The notes under the pieces are model-generated. The model was not told the origin of the DNA. It did no database searches and saw only the letters and a program-made list of their open reading frames with translations. 52,124 bases of DNA, taken from positions 1 to 52,124 of the forward strand of contig JAJTDO010000018.1 of the NCBI GenBank assembly GCA_021300475.1, written 5' to 3'. This DNA comes from Burkholderiales bacterium. GTDB taxonomy: Bacteria > Pseudomonadota > Gammaproteobacteria > Burkholderiales > Burkholderiaceae_B. This document shows positions 42,969-52,124 of the stretch, in pieces (position 1 is the stretch's first letter; each line of letters opens with the position of its first letter). Made by a program: the position numbers and the translations under genes.

Positions 42969-43981
42969 TGGAAAGCACCCGGTTGTTGCCAGCCTCGGAT
43001 GCAAACATCGGTCTGGCGGTGGAACTGCTGCGGCGGGGCGAGGTTGTCGCCTTTCCCACTGAAACGGTGTATGGCTTGGGTGCTGACGCTTCCAACCCCG
43101 AGGCGGTGCAAAAAATTTTTGCAGCAAAAGGCCGCCCTTCAGATCACCCCTTGATTGTTCACATCGCTGCCGATGCAGATCCCTTGCAATGGACGGCGCA
43201 GTGGCCGGAAGCTGCGCAGCGCTTGGCCAGCGTTTTTTGGCCTGGGCCATTGACCTTGATTTTAAAACGCGCAGCCCATGTCCCTGATGCCGTTACAGGT
43301 GGGCAAGACACCGTTGGCTTGCGCTGCCCCGGCCATCCGGATGCCCAACGCCTGCTCTCTGCCTTTGGTGGCGCTCTGGCGGCCCCGTCTGCCAATCGCT
43401 TCGGTCGCATCAGCCCCACCTCTGCAAGCCATGTGCTTGAGGAATTATCAGGTCGCATTCCCTTGATACTCGACGGCGGACACTGTCAGGTGGGCATTGA
43501 ATCCACCATTATTGATTTGTCCCGCGGATTTCCTGTACTGTTGCGCCCGGGCGATCTGTCCATCGAAGCCATTGCCGGCGTACTGGGTCAAATGCCCGCC
43601 CGCCCGGATGCCCAAGCGCCACGTGTGTCTGGCGCTCTGGAGCAGCACTACGCGCCGGGCAAGCCTTTGCAATTGGTGCACGCCTCAGCGCTGCAGGATG
43701 TGTTGTCGGTGGTTCGCATCAGCCAGTGTTCCCCGGTGGCTGTCATCGGGTGGTCGGAACCCTTCTTGAACGCTGCTCGCGCGTGTGGGTTTGGCGCCTC
43801 ATTGAATGAAAACGGTCAGTTGCTGGTCATGGCCAACGATGTGCATCGAATTGCACACGATCTCTACGCTGTTTTGAGGCAGGCTGATCATTTGCCAGTG
43901 AAGTCAATTTTTTGCGAGCAACCACCGGGGCTGGCGGTCTGGGAAGGTGTTCAAGACCGGCTGAAACGGGCTTCTGCCTAA
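42968..43981 (+). CDS. tsaC: L-threonylcarbamoyladenylate synthase, long Sua5 type
   Basis: This enzyme makes threonylcarbamoyl-AMP, the precursor of t6A in tRNAs reading ANN codons. The 337 residues consist of a YrdC-like domain (about 15-200: FPTETVYGLGADA, KGRPSDHPLIVHI, SANRFGRISPTS) and a C-terminal Sua5 extension (about 210-337). The long form, rather than the short YrdC, is used here. Its ATG shares one base with the purK stop, so translational coupling is likely. The TTG three bases upstream is a less likely start. Confidence 0.93.
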   Translation: MESTRLLPASDANIGLAVELLRRGEVVAFPTETVYGLGADASNPEAVQKIFAAKGRPSDHPLIVHIAADADPLQWTAQWPEAAQRLASVFWPGPLTLILKRAAHVPDAVTGGQDTVGLRCPGHPDAQRLLSAFGGALAAPSANRFGRISPTSASHVLEELSGRIPLILDGGHCQVGIESTIIDLSRGFPVLLRPGDLSIEAIAGVLGQMPARPDAQAPRVSGALEQHYAPGKPLQLVHASALQDVLSVVRISQCSPVAVIGWSEPFLNAARACGFGASLNENGQLLVMANDVHRIAHDLYAVLRQADHLPVKSIFCEQPPGLAVWEGVQDRLKRASA

Positions 43982-44014
43982 GGTTTTTCGACGTTTTTTG
44001 CAGCGTAAATCAAC

Positions 44015-44049
44015 TAAATCAAACTCTTTCCAATTAAATCGAACTCTTT
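44015..44049. repeat. Spaced 15-bp direct repeat upstream of the 44091 gene
   Basis: TAAATC(A/G)AACTCTTT occurs at 44015-44029 and again at 44035-44049, with one mismatch, and a third partial copy (TAAATCAAC) starts at 44006. The two full copies begin 20 bases apart, about two helical turns, so both could be bound on one DNA face. The repetition is seen; a role in regulation is inference. Confidence 0.6.
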
Positions 44050-44090
44050 TGTGTTTTTGCGCACATAAAGTTGTTTATTGGAGAGAGCAA

Positions 44091-44606
44091 ATGAATGCTT
44101 TATCGTTTTCCCGTCGTGTATTGAATCCTGCCGCTGGCGTAAATGCTTCCCCCTTGGATGTCGTCAATCAGGCGCTTCGCACCAACGCCTGTTTATCGAG
44201 CAATGAAGACGCAAGCACCTTGCTCACCACGTACAAACAACGCGAGTTCCGTTTTGTGTGTCCGGTGGGTTCCAGAACGGTCTTGATGGTGGCTGATATA
44301 TTTTCAGGCTCTGACGAAGAAATTCGTTTGATCTCGCCCACTTTGCTCTATGCAAATTTTCAGTCGCAAATTTTGGGCCTGAAAAGCGATGCTTTGTCAC
44401 AGCAGGCCCCTACGTTGGCAGAGGCTTTGCTTAAACCATTGCCCATTTTGGGTTTGATGCCTGAGCGCAAGATGATCGTGATGTCTTTAATGCTGACGGA
44501 GCAAAATTTGGCGCAGCAAGACTTCGCTGAGCTTGTTGCCAGTCTGTTCAGCACCATTCACGCTGATGCCCAGGCCCTCAGCGATCAACTCAACGCTGGT
44601 CGCTGA
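44091..44606 (+). CDS. Hypothetical protein, faint resemblance to CesT/SycE-type secretion chaperones
   Basis: The protein has 171 residues, with no signal peptide, membrane segment or Cys-metal motif, and I do not recognise it securely. The N-terminal 40 residues are followed by alternating beta/alpha segments: REFRFVCPVGSRTVLMVADI, a helix around SPTLLYANFQSQILGL, then ILGLMPERKMIVMSLMLTE and a C-terminal helix FAELVASLFSTIHADAQALS. This order and the LL-ANF motif recall type III secretion chaperones, but the match is weak. GGAGAG lies before the ATG at 44091; an upstream TTG frame to 43998 is not needed. It is convergent with panD and is preceded by a repeated 15-bp box. Its codon use looks normal. 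Confidence 0.65.
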   Translation: MNALSFSRRVLNPAAGVNASPLDVVNQALRTNACLSSNEDASTLLTTYKQREFRFVCPVGSRTVLMVADIFSGSDEEIRLISPTLLYANFQSQILGLKSDALSQQAPTLAEALLKPLPILGLMPERKMIVMSLMLTEQNLAQQDFAELVASLFSTIHADAQALSDQLNAGR

Positions 44607-44626
44607 CGCCAACGGGGCTATTTTAA

Positions 44627-45007
44627 TCACATGGCCTGTGTGGGAATGTGGCCGCGTTTTTCAACCATACGATTGTTGTCATCAACAAACACCAGCTTGG
44701 GTTGAAACGTGGCCACCTCAGTGTCATCAAGCATGCCGTAGGTGGCAATAATCACCAAATCACCTTTTTGAGCCCTGCGGGCGGCCGCACCATTGAGTGA
44801 AATCATGCCGCTTCCACGTTCACCCTTGATGGCATAGGTTGAAAATCGCTCGCCGTTGTCTATTACGTAAATATCAATGCGCTGAAACTCAACAATGCCG
44901 GAAGCCTCAAGCAGGTTTTCATCAATCGCGCAGGAGCCTTCGTAATGCAGTTCGCAGTGCGTTACTTTGGCGCGGTGTATTTTGCCTAAAAGCATTTCAC
45001 GTTGCAT
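44627..45007 (-). CDS. panD: Aspartate 1-decarboxylase (pyruvoyl)
   Basis: PanD makes beta-alanine for pantothenate. The proenzyme is cut between Gly24 and Ser25 in YEGSCAID to create the pyruvoyl group; this site, the start [12 protein letters not shown] and the [15 protein letters not shown] block are all present. From the ATG at 45007 it has 126 residues, the family norm. It starts two bases after the panC stop, so panC-panD are translated together. Confidence 0.97.
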   Translation of the reverse strand: MQREMLLGKIHRAKVTHCELHYEGSCAIDENLLEASGIVEFQRIDIYVIDNGERFSTYAIKGERGSGMISLNGAAARRAQKGDLVIIATYGMLDDTEVATFQPKLVFVDDNNRMVEKRGHIPTQAM

Positions 45008-45009
45008 AT

Positions 45010-45879
<870 letters not shown>

Positions 45880-46713
45880 TCAGAAGCAGTGTTCAGGCGC
45901 CGGAAATTCCAGACGCTTCACGGCATTTACATAATTTGTGAAAGCGGCCTCAATTGACGTAGCCCCTTCCATGAAGTTTTTAACAAAACGTGCTTTTTTA
46001 CCCGGGTAAACACCCAAGAGGTCGTGCATGACCAATACCTGCCCATCACACGATGGTCCTGCACCAATACCGATGGTGGGAATTTTCAATGCGGCGCTTG
46101 TGGCTGTACCCAGTGTTTGCGGAATGGCTTCCAGAACCAACAGGCGGGCACCTGCATTTTCAAGTGCCAACGCCTCTTTTTGCAGCCGTTGGGCGGCTTC
46201 TTCTGTTTTTCCCTGCACGCGGTAGCCGCCAAGCGCATGAACCGATTGCGGCGTCAGACCCAGATGCCCGCACACCGGAATGTCCCGGGTGGCGAGAAAC
46301 TCTATGGTGGGAATCAGCCATTGCCCACCTTCCACTTTTACCATGTGGGCGCCGGCCGACAAAAACCTGCTGGCGTTTGCGTAGGCTTGCTCCATGTTTT
46401 TCTGGTAGCTGCCAAATGGCATGTCAGCCACAATCCAGGGCCGTTTTGCACCACGCACCACACATTCGGTGTGGTAGACCATTTGCTCCATGGTGACAGG
46501 CAGGGTGGAATCATAGCCAGCAACCACCATGCCAAGAGAGTCGCCGACTAGCAAAATATCAACACCGCACTGGTCCATCAAGGCGGCAAAGCTGGCGTCG
46601 TAACAGGTCAGCATGACCAGTTTTTCTCTGGCCTGCTTCATTGCCATTAGCTTGGTCAGCGTGACTGGCGGACGAGGGGAGGCTGCGTTGTCTGGTTTGG
46701 GCTGGGCACTCAT
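45880..46713 (-). CDS. panB: 3-methyl-2-oxobutanoate hydroxymethyltransferase
   Basis: PanB is the first committed enzyme of pantothenate synthesis and makes ketopantoate. It has 277 residues from the ATG at 46713. Seen are VMLTCYDASFAALMDQCGVD, LLVGDSLGMVVAGYDST, VKVEGG and GHLGLTPQSVHALGGYRVQG. The long N-terminal frame reaching 46779 overlaps the dNK end and is not used. Confidence 0.98.
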   Translation of the reverse strand: MSAQPKPDNAASPRPPVTLTKLMAMKQAREKLVMLTCYDASFAALMDQCGVDILLVGDSLGMVVAGYDSTLPVTMEQMVYHTECVVRGAKRPWIVADMPFGSYQKNMEQAYANASRFLSAGAHMVKVEGGQWLIPTIEFLATRDIPVCGHLGLTPQSVHALGGYRVQGKTEEAAQRLQKEALALENAGARLLVLEAIPQTLGTATSAALKIPTIGIGAGPSCDGQVLVMHDLLGVYPGKKARFVKNFMEGATSIEAAFTNYVNAVKRLEFPAPEHCF

Positions 46714-46732
46714 GGTGTGACCTTTATGACTT

Positions 46733-47380
46733 TCAGGCGGCGCGGTTAAAAAACTCGCGCTTGCCGCGCATGGTTTCAATTTGACGAATCAGAAGGTTGA
46801 AGTCTTCTTCATTGTCAATTGGGTTGAGGTGCTGTGTGTTCACAATCAATAACGGCGCCTCATCGTAATGATAGAAGTAGCGGCTGTAGGTTTCCGACAA
46901 CTCTTTTAGGTAACTGGCTGAAATGCCTTGTTCGTAACCAATGCCGCGCTTGTGAACTCGCTCTATGAGGGTTTCAGTGGGTGCCTGAAGGTAGATGACG
47001 AGGTCAGGCGTTGGGGCGTGCGGGCGCTGGTTGTCGTAAATTTGCCTGTACAGCTTGAGCTCTTCTTCATCGAGGTTGATGGAGGCAAACAGACGGTCTT
47101 TGTCGATGAGAAAGTCGCTGACCATCAGTGTTTCGAAAAAATCGCGCTGGGCAAGGCTGCGCAATTGATTGACGCGCTGGAACAGAAAAAACAGCTGTGC
47201 CGGTAGCGCATAGCGCGAGGCGTCCTTGTAAAATTTGGCGAGAAACGGGTTTTCATCGGGTTGTTCAAGCAACACCTCTCCACGCAGTTTTTCTGCCATT
47301 TTTTTTGCAAGTGAAGTCTTGCCGACCCCGATGGGGCCTTCAATTACGATGTGGCGATAACGGTCAAACAACACGGTCAT
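46733..47380 (-). CDS. Deoxynucleoside kinase (deoxyadenosine/deoxyguanosine kinase family)
   Basis: This kinase phosphorylates deoxynucleosides for salvage. The 215 residues have a P-loop GPIGVGKTSLA (about 15-25), the ERS-like substrate region, VSDFLIDKDRLFA, and the lid LIERVHKRGI. Adjacent to folK and panB, it is in an order often found in betaproteobacteria. Which deoxynucleoside it prefers is not visible. Confidence 0.93.
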   Translation of the reverse strand: MTVLFDRYRHIVIEGPIGVGKTSLAKKMAEKLRGEVLLEQPDENPFLAKFYKDASRYALPAQLFFLFQRVNQLRSLAQRDFFETLMVSDFLIDKDRLFASINLDEEELKLYRQIYDNQRPHAPTPDLVIYLQAPTETLIERVHKRGIGYEQGISASYLKELSETYSRYFYHYDEAPLLIVNTQHLNPIDNEEDFNLLIRQIETMRGKREFFNRAA

Positions 47381-47470
47381 TTCTCTTCTATCAGGCAGAA
47401 CCCGCCAACAGGCGGAAGTTTATCTCATTCGTCAGTGACTCATTGGAGTCAGACTTCAAATTCCGTAGGC

Positions 47471-47974
47471 TTACAGTCTGATCTGCAAATCTGTGGGTAA
47501 CTTTTCAATGCGTTGGTCGCGCGTTTGCGCTTCGAGCTGTTCCACCGTACCAAACGGGGGGATTACCCATTGCGCCAAGCCTAGGTCCAACAAAGGGCGC
47601 AATACAAAAGCGCGTTGGTGCATGCGTGGGTGCGGCAAACACAGCACCTCAGTGTTCATTTGCAGTTTTCCGAACAGCAGCAGGTCCAGGTCCAGCGTTC
47701 TGGGCGCATTAATATGGCTTCTGACACGACCCGCCAAATTTTCAATGGCCTGCAATGCATGCAGAAGTGCCATGGGCTCCAGATGGGTACTCAGGCTGGC
47801 GACGGCATTGAAGTAGTCTGGGCCGTCTGCATCCACCGGGGCTGACTTGTACAGGCCTGAAACCTGAAGTCTGGCGTCGCAACTCAGCGGTATCAGTGCC
47901 TCAAGACAGGTTTCAAGCATGTGAGCCGGGTCGCCCAAGTTGGCGCCCAGCCCGATCAAAGCGGTGGTGCTCAT
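47471..47974 (-). CDS. folK: 2-amino-4-hydroxy-6-hydroxymethyldihydropteridine diphosphokinase
   Basis: FolK transfers pyrophosphate to the pterin in folate synthesis. The 167 residues include IGLGANLGDPAHML near the start, the VNRPRTLDLDLL-type motif here seen as APRTLDLDLLLFG, and PHPRMHQRAFVLRPLLDL. Its start overlaps the end of pcnB by four bases (ATGA), as is usual for pcnB-folK. Confidence 0.98.
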   Translation of the reverse strand: MSTTALIGLGANLGDPAHMLETCLEALIPLSCDARLQVSGLYKSAPVDADGPDYFNAVASLSTHLEPMALLHALQAIENLAGRVRSHINAPRTLDLDLLLFGKLQMNTEVLCLPHPRMHQRAFVLRPLLDLGLAQWVIPPFGTVEQLEAQTRDQRIEKLPTDLQIRL

Positions 47975-49431
47975 GTCGCGTCGGCGGCGTCCGAGTCGTG
48001 GGAGTTTGATTCCGTAAAACCCGCCCCGCCTTCTTCACCCCGGTTGGGTTTGCGCCGCTTGCGTCTTTTTTTCAGGCCTGTTCCAGCCGATTTCTGAGCG
48101 TTCAATGTGGTCAGAAAATCTTCGCGGGCATGCCCGTCAAGGTCTGAAAACGTGCGCCACCAGACAGCCAGATCCGTGTCGGCTTCTTTGCAGGACGCCC
48201 GAAGCTCAAGGAAGTCGAGTGCTGCCCGGAATCTTGGGTGTTCAATGAGTCTGAAGGGCGCTTTGCCATTGCGTTTTTCGAAACGCGGCTGCAAGGCCCA
48301 TATTTCTCGGATGTCGGAGGTTATTTTTCGTGGAATGGCCATGTGCTCGAGCTGTTTGTCGAACACATCGTCCATGGCCGCAAACAGGGCGGGAATGTCC
48401 ACTTCTCCACCGGATTTTCTCAGTTGCCAGCGTTCCTGCACCAAGTGCCACAACAGGCAGGCAAATAAAAACCCGGGGCTGATCGGCTTTTCTGCGCGCA
48501 CGCGTTCATCTGTTTTGGCCAAGGCCGACATAATGAAAGGTTCTGCAGTGGGGTGATCGAGAATTGCGTCTAGCAGTGGAAACAAGCCGTCGTGCAAACC
48601 TTCCAGGCGCATGCGTTTGAGGCACGCCAAGGCTGAACCGGACTGCAGCAGCTTGAGCATTTCATCAAACAGGCGCGCCGCCGGTACATTTTGAATCAGG
48701 TCGGCCATGGCGGCAATGGGTGCCCGGGTATCGGGCGCTATGTCAAATTGCAGCTTGGCGGCAAACCTGACAACGCGCAACATGCGAACTGGGTCTTCCC
48801 TGAATCTCAGGGCGGGGTCGCCGATGATTCGTAGTGTTTTTGCGCGCAGATCCCTCACACCATGGTGGTAGTCCAGAACAGTTTCTGTTTTCGGGTCGTA
48901 GTAGAGGGCATTGACGGTGAAATCTCGTCTGGCTGCGTCTTCGTGCTGTTCGCCAAAAACGTTGTCGCGCAATACTCGACCGTGTTCATCTACTTCCGAA
49001 GTTTCGGTCTGCAGCGCGCGAAACGTTGAAACCTCAATGGTTTCAGGACCAAACATGACATGAACCAGTCGGAAACGTCGCCCGATGATGCGAGCACGCC
49101 TGAAGTGCCGCTGCACTTGTTCGGGCTCTGCGTCTGTGGCGACGTCGAAATCCTTGGGACGTATGCCCAGCAAAAGATCGCGCACTGCGCCGCCTACGAT
49201 GTAGGCCCGAAAACCCTCATTTTGCAGGGTTTCGCAAACCCGTATTGCATTGCTGGAGGCCAGATGGCGATTGATGTTGTGCTGATGCAAATGTAAGACT
49301 TCAACGCGCGCAGCCGCGTACCCGTGTTCCTGTTTTACAGGACGGTGTGTGCCCACGTGGCTTTCTGCCTTCGTTGATGCTTTACCCAACCGGGGGCTGG
49401 TGAATATTTTCTTGAAAAACTGTCTGATCAT
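47971..49431 (-). CDS. pcnB: Poly(A) polymerase I
   Basis: PcnB adds poly(A) to RNA and marks it for decay. From the ATG at 49431 it has 486 residues, with the nucleotidyltransferase core YIVGGAVRDLLLGIRPKDFDVATDA (acidic pair in FDVAT), RRDFTVNALYYD, a neck and a C-terminal basic region (LKKRRKRRKPNRGEE) that fits RNA binding. Its ATG overlaps the stop of the upstream HAD gene (ATGA). A TTG at 49455 is a less likely start. Confidence 0.96.
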   Translation of the reverse strand: MIRQFFKKIFTSPRLGKASTKAESHVGTHRPVKQEHGYAAARVEVLHLHQHNINRHLASSNAIRVCETLQNEGFRAYIVGGAVRDLLLGIRPKDFDVATDAEPEQVQRHFRRARIIGRRFRLVHVMFGPETIEVSTFRALQTETSEVDEHGRVLRDNVFGEQHEDAARRDFTVNALYYDPKTETVLDYHHGVRDLRAKTLRIIGDPALRFREDPVRMLRVVRFAAKLQFDIAPDTRAPIAAMADLIQNVPAARLFDEMLKLLQSGSALACLKRMRLEGLHDGLFPLLDAILDHPTAEPFIMSALAKTDERVRAEKPISPGFLFACLLWHLVQERWQLRKSGGEVDIPALFAAMDDVFDKQLEHMAIPRKITSDIREIWALQPRFEKRNGKAPFRLIEHPRFRAALDFLELRASCKEADTDLAVWWRTFSDLDGHAREDFLTTLNAQKSAGTGLKKRRKRRKPNRGEEGGAGFTESNSHDSDAADAT

Positions 49432-50093
49432 TCGAATAATTTCAGGATAGACCAATTTCTTTGCTGCGCAATTGCAGCAAGCCGGTCATCCGGGTTTGTG
49501 GCCACCGGGTGGGTTGCCTTTTCCAACAGTGGCAAATCGTTGATGGAGTCCGAGTAAAAATAAACTCGCTCGTAATCTGACCAATTTTTGCCTCTGGACG
49601 ATAACCAATCATGGGTTCGAGTTACTTTTCCTTCTCTAAAACTGGGGGTTCCATGTACGCCTCCAGTGAACTCGCCATCGCGAGACTCGGGTTCTGTGCC
49701 TATTAAATGGGCAATTCCAAACCGGGTTGCGATGGGGCGAGTGACAAAACTGTTTGTGGCTGTGACCAAAATACAGTCATCTCCCGCACTTAGGTGATTT
49801 TGCACCAGTTCCACCGCTTGCGGAAGCACATGCGGTTCAATCTCCTCTTGCATGAAGCGTTCATGCCACGAATCGAGCTGCTTTCGGCTGTTTTGCGCCA
49901 GAGGTTTCAACTGATGACTGAGAAACTCATAAATATCCAGCGTACCTGCCTTGTATTGCTCATAAAAACGTTGATTGCGTTCCTCGTATTCGGTGGCATT
50001 CAAGATGCCGGTTTTAATCAGGAACTGGCACCAGGTGTAGTCTGAGTCTATGGGTAGAAGCGTGTGGTCTAGATCGAAGAGGGCTAGGTTCAT
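49428..50093 (-). CDS. HAD-IB family phosphatase (SerB/phosphoserine-phosphatase-like)
   Basis: This 221-residue HAD hydrolase has the nucleophile motif ALFDLDHTLLP (D7 and D9), VTATNSFVT (motif II) and the metal motif YSDSINDLPLLE (motif IV), with a cap domain between. It may act on a phosphomonoester; the substrate cannot be inferred from the sequence. Start at 50093 gives MNLALFDLDHTLL; the frame beginning at 50174 is not needed. It lies between hda and pcnB, with a four-base overlap to pcnB. Confidence 0.92.
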   Translation of the reverse strand: MNLALFDLDHTLLPIDSDYTWCQFLIKTGILNATEYEERNQRFYEQYKAGTLDIYEFLSHQLKPLAQNSRKQLDSWHERFMQEEIEPHVLPQAVELVQNHLSAGDDCILVTATNSFVTRPIATRFGIAHLIGTEPESRDGEFTGGVHGTPSFREGKVTRTHDWLSSRGKNWSDYERVYFYSDSINDLPLLEKATHPVATNPDDRLAAIAQQRNWSILKLFE

Positions 50094-50125
50094 GGCGGTT
50101 GTTTCAGGAGGTTCGTGGTCGGCGC

Positions 50126-50812
50126 TCAATAAGGCGAATTTTTCAGGATCAGGCCTTCCCGTTTCTTCATCCATTGACGCATCAGGGAAAGAGAGACCGG
50201 TTTTTGCTGTTGCAATGAAAACTCATCAAGTCCGTTGAGCAGGGCAGACAATGAACCCATGTCGCGTTGAAAGTGGGTGAGGGCGTACTCAATGACTTCT
50301 TCATCAAGCGCCAGACCTTTTTCATGGGCGGTTGCCATGAGCAATCTTCTTTTTTGATCGTCTGAGAGCGGTTCAAGCCGGTAGGTCAGCCCCCAGCTCA
50401 TGCGGCTGGCCAGATCAACCCTGAGTTTCAGTTGCGAGGTGTGCGCATCGGCCGCCACAATAATGTGTTTCGGCAAGCCACTGCTTCGCACTTCATTGAA
50501 TGCATTGAACAATTGTACTTGGGAATAGGGGCTGAGGTGTTGCGCGTCGTCTAGCAAGATAACCCGATTCTGGTTGCGCCAGACGAAGCGGTTCTTGCCG
50601 GAAATGACGGGAATATTCCACTGTTTGGACAGCGCATTGAGTAAATGCGATTTCCCACTGCCGGAGCCGCCAAAAATAAAAAGTGTGGGCTCTTCGCTTT
50701 TGCCTGCCGTCATTGCGTTGAGTTGTGCCAGAAGCTCAGCATTGTTGCCGCCGACAAAATTGCTCAGCGTGGGTTCAGGCGGGGTAAAAACGTCCAGGAG
50801 GAGTTGCTGCAT
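50126..50812 (-). CDS. hda: DnaA regulatory inactivator Hda
   Basis: Hda is an AAA+ protein that binds the sliding clamp and promotes hydrolysis of ATP bound to DnaA, preventing over-initiation. The 228 residues begin with a clamp-binding motif (QLLLDVF at 3-9), then FGGSGSGKSHLL (Walker A) and NRVILLDDAQHLSP (Walker B), and a C-terminal helical lid. perM lies upstream and the HAD gene downstream, the usual order in this group. Confidence 0.96.
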   Translation of the reverse strand: MQQLLLDVFTPPEPTLSNFVGGNNAELLAQLNAMTAGKSEEPTLFIFGGSGSGKSHLLNALSKQWNIPVISGKNRFVWRNQNRVILLDDAQHLSPYSQVQLFNAFNEVRSSGLPKHIIVAADAHTSQLKLRVDLASRMSWGLTYRLEPLSDDQKRRLLMATAHEKGLALDEEVIEYALTHFQRDMGSLSALLNGLDEFSLQQQKPVSLSLMRQWMKKREGLILKNSPY

Positions 50813-50814
50813 AG

Positions 50815-51879
50815 TCAGGCGTTGTAAAAATCACTTGAAAGATACTGGTTTTTAATTCTTTTCAGGCCCACCAAAGCAGCCGCACTAATTGGCAGCGCCA
50901 GTAAAACCCCCATAAAGCCCAACAGGTAGCCAAAGAGCAACAAGGCGAAAATAACCGCCAATGGATGCAGGCCGATGCGCTTGCCCAGCAATTTGGGTGT
51001 CAGGAACATGCTTTCCAACACCTGGCCGGCACCATAAACCAACAGGACGTACAGCAAACCATTGATGCTCTGGAATTCAAGCGTTGCGGCCAGCAAAGCC
51101 AAGGTCATGCCGATCGCAAAGCCCACATAGGGAATGAAGATCAACAGACCTGTCAATATACCGATGGGCAGCGCCAGTTTCAGACCAATTAACAGCAGGG
51201 CGACCGCATAATAACAGGCAAGTATGGACATCACAGCAATTTGTCCGCGCAAATACTGTGCAAGCAGCAAATCGATCTCTCTGGCGATCGAAGCCGTTTC
51301 CGCCTGCCAACGCACCGGTACGGCCTGTCCGATTTTCGAGACCAGGCTGTACCAGTCGATCAATAAATAAAACATGACCACAGGCACTAGAAACGAGGTG
51401 CCCAGCACTGTGAGTACCGTGCCTGAACTGGTTTTCAGAAACTCTGTTGCAAAGGCAATGATGTCGTCGGAGTTGTTGCCCCAGGTCTGCGACAGAAATT
51501 GCTTCATGGAGGCTGGGTCAAAGCGCACCCGCAAACCGAGGTTTTCTTTCATCCAGGGCGCCAGCGTGAGGTTGAGTTTCTCCAGCAGTTTGGGCACCTG
51601 CTCTTGAATCAGGGCCCCTTCACTTTGAAGAACCGGAATGACCAACAGCAAAAGGGCCATGAAGATGAGCAACAGAACGAGCATCATGATGGAGACGCCG
51701 ATAGTTCTGCTCAAGCCGATGCGAACGAATTTATCAACGCCGGGATTAAGGATGTAGCCCAGAATCACTGCGAAAACAAAGGGCGTGAGTATGGGAGATA
51801 GGCTGCCGATTGCAAAAACGATGGCGATCAGGCCAAGCAACCCGGCAAAAGTCTTCGGAACAGGGAGGCGGGAGCTCAT
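50815..51879 (-). CDS. perM: PerM / AI-2E transporter family permease
   Basis: This 354-residue inner-membrane protein has about eight membrane segments (clusters at about 15-45, 60-85, 150-180, 205-235, 240-265, 275-300 and 310-335) and matches the family pattern LTFVFAVILGYILNPGVDK-like, IPYVGFAIGMTLALLAA and the end PISAAALVGLKRIKNQYL. Members transport small solutes or AI-2; the substrate here is unknown. It stops two bases before hda starts, and is divergent from purM. Confidence 0.9.
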   Translation of the reverse strand: MSSRLPVPKTFAGLLGLIAIVFAIGSLSPILTPFVFAVILGYILNPGVDKFVRIGLSRTIGVSIMMLVLLLIFMALLLLVIPVLQSEGALIQEQVPKLLEKLNLTLAPWMKENLGLRVRFDPASMKQFLSQTWGNNSDDIIAFATEFLKTSSGTVLTVLGTSFLVPVVMFYLLIDWYSLVSKIGQAVPVRWQAETASIAREIDLLLAQYLRGQIAVMSILACYYAVALLLIGLKLALPIGILTGLLIFIPYVGFAIGMTLALLAATLEFQSINGLLYVLLVYGAGQVLESMFLTPKLLGKRIGLHPLAVIFALLLFGYLLGFMGVLLALPISAAALVGLKRIKNQYLSSDFYNA

Positions 51880-51893
51880 CGTCTAAGGTAGAA

Positions 51894-51920
51894 TTGCGTC
51901 TTGATATCCCACAGTATAAA
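51894..51920 (+). promoter_or_regulatory. Possible purM promoter
   Basis: TTGCGT (51894-51899) and TATAAA (51915-51920) are 15 bases apart on the plus strand in the spacer between perM and purM. The -35 is weak, the spacing is short and the leader would be about 70 bases, so this is a low-confidence call. Confidence 0.3.
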
Positions 51921-51998
51921 CCCGTCAGCCCGCGAAATCGTTTTGTTGTTTTTTGCTAACAAATTGCGTGTTGTCTGACACACTCTGCCAGCCCATCC

Positions 51999-52124
51999 AT
52001 GTCCAATCAAAGCACTCCAAACACCTCAAAATCACTCACTTACCGCGATGCGGGCGTCGATATCGATGCTGGCGACGAGTTGGTTGAGGCCATCAAACCC
52101 TTGGCTAAAAAAACCATGCGGGAG
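51999..52124 (+). CDS. purM: Phosphoribosylformylglycinamidine cyclo-ligase PurM, N-terminal part (3' end outside window)
   Basis: The first 42 codons of pur[13 protein letters not shown] and then [20 protein letters not shown], the well-known family start. The gene continues past the window edge. PurM makes AIR, the substrate of PurK, whose gene is elsewhere in this window. It is divergent from perM. Confidence 0.95.
   Translation, partial: MSNQSTPNTSKSLTYRDAGVDIDAGDELVEAIKPLAKKTMRE

Noticed and set aside
47402-47415. Inverted repeat CCGCC-AACA-GGCGG between folK and dNK as a terminator
   Set aside because: No T-run follows on the transcribed strand, and both flanking genes run through on the same strand.

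Overview
The window looks like chromosomal DNA of a betaproteobacterium of the order Burkholderiales, of moderate GC content. The evidence is gene order that, from memory, is typical of that group: dusB-fis-purH-ruvCAB, ybgC-tolQRAB-pal-cpoB, glyQ-glyS-gmhB-plsC, and purM / perM-hda-HAD-pcnB-folK-dNK-panBC. A Limnobacter-like organism is a reasonable guess from the overall gene set, but this is inference and not proven by any sequence here. Nearly all of the window is coding. The only gene-poor stretch longer than about 300 bases is 32127-32681, between rsmE and transketolase, and it holds one doubtful small ORF.

Layout. 1-1916: the end of a chemotaxis operon (cheA C-terminal part, cheW). 1940-3516: an orphan NarL/LuxR-type response regulator divergent from a FabR-like TetR repressor; the spacer carries a cluster of ACCC/GGGT inverted repeats. 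3534-8654: a secreted DUF1499 protein, a FucA-like class II aldolase, mtnA and a large DUF748/AsmA-like envelope protein; aldolase plus mtnA suggests a DHAP-shunt type salvage of methylthioadenosine and 5'-deoxyadenosine. 8644-12810: an accessory-looking stretch with a solitary Eco57I-like adenine methyltransferase, an ankyrin-repeat protein, a tRNA-Met(CAU) with its own promoter and terminator, and a YeeE/YedE sulfur transporter broken by an internal out-of-frame deletion. 12842-18373: the complete Tol-Pal system with ybgC, including a TolA with a 5 x 10-residue Lys/Glu/Pro repeat. 18439-19953: a wax ester synthase/DGAT. 19976-25181: dusB-fis-purH-ruvC-ruvA-ruvB on the minus strand. 25338-32126: plsC, gmhB, glyS, glyQ, gabD and rsmE, all on the minus strand. 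32682-43981: a plus-strand central-carbon and purine block (tkt, gap, pgk, TTG-started pyk, fba, purC, purE, purK, sua5) interrupted by one minus-strand rhombosortase gene. 44091-44606: an unrecognised small protein with a faint resemblance to type III secretion chaperones, preceded by a 15-bp direct repeat. 44627-51879: pantothenate genes (panD, panC, panB), deoxynucleoside kinase, folK, pcnB, a HAD phosphatase, hda and a PerM/AI-2E permease. 51999 to the edge: the start of purM.

How the genes fit together. The envelope theme is strong: Tol-Pal, GmhB (LPS heptose), PlsC (phospholipid), DUF748, rhombosortase (C-terminal processing of surface proteins) and a FabR-like regulator of membrane lipid saturation. 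The glycolysis/Calvin-type enzymes and five purine genes form the metabolic core. DNA maintenance is represented by RuvABC, Fis and Hda. The points most worth a second look are the aldolase-mtnA pair, the deleted yeeE, the rhombosortase, the repeat-preceded ORF at 44091, the ACCC/GGGT repeat cluster, and the accessory stretch around the tRNA.
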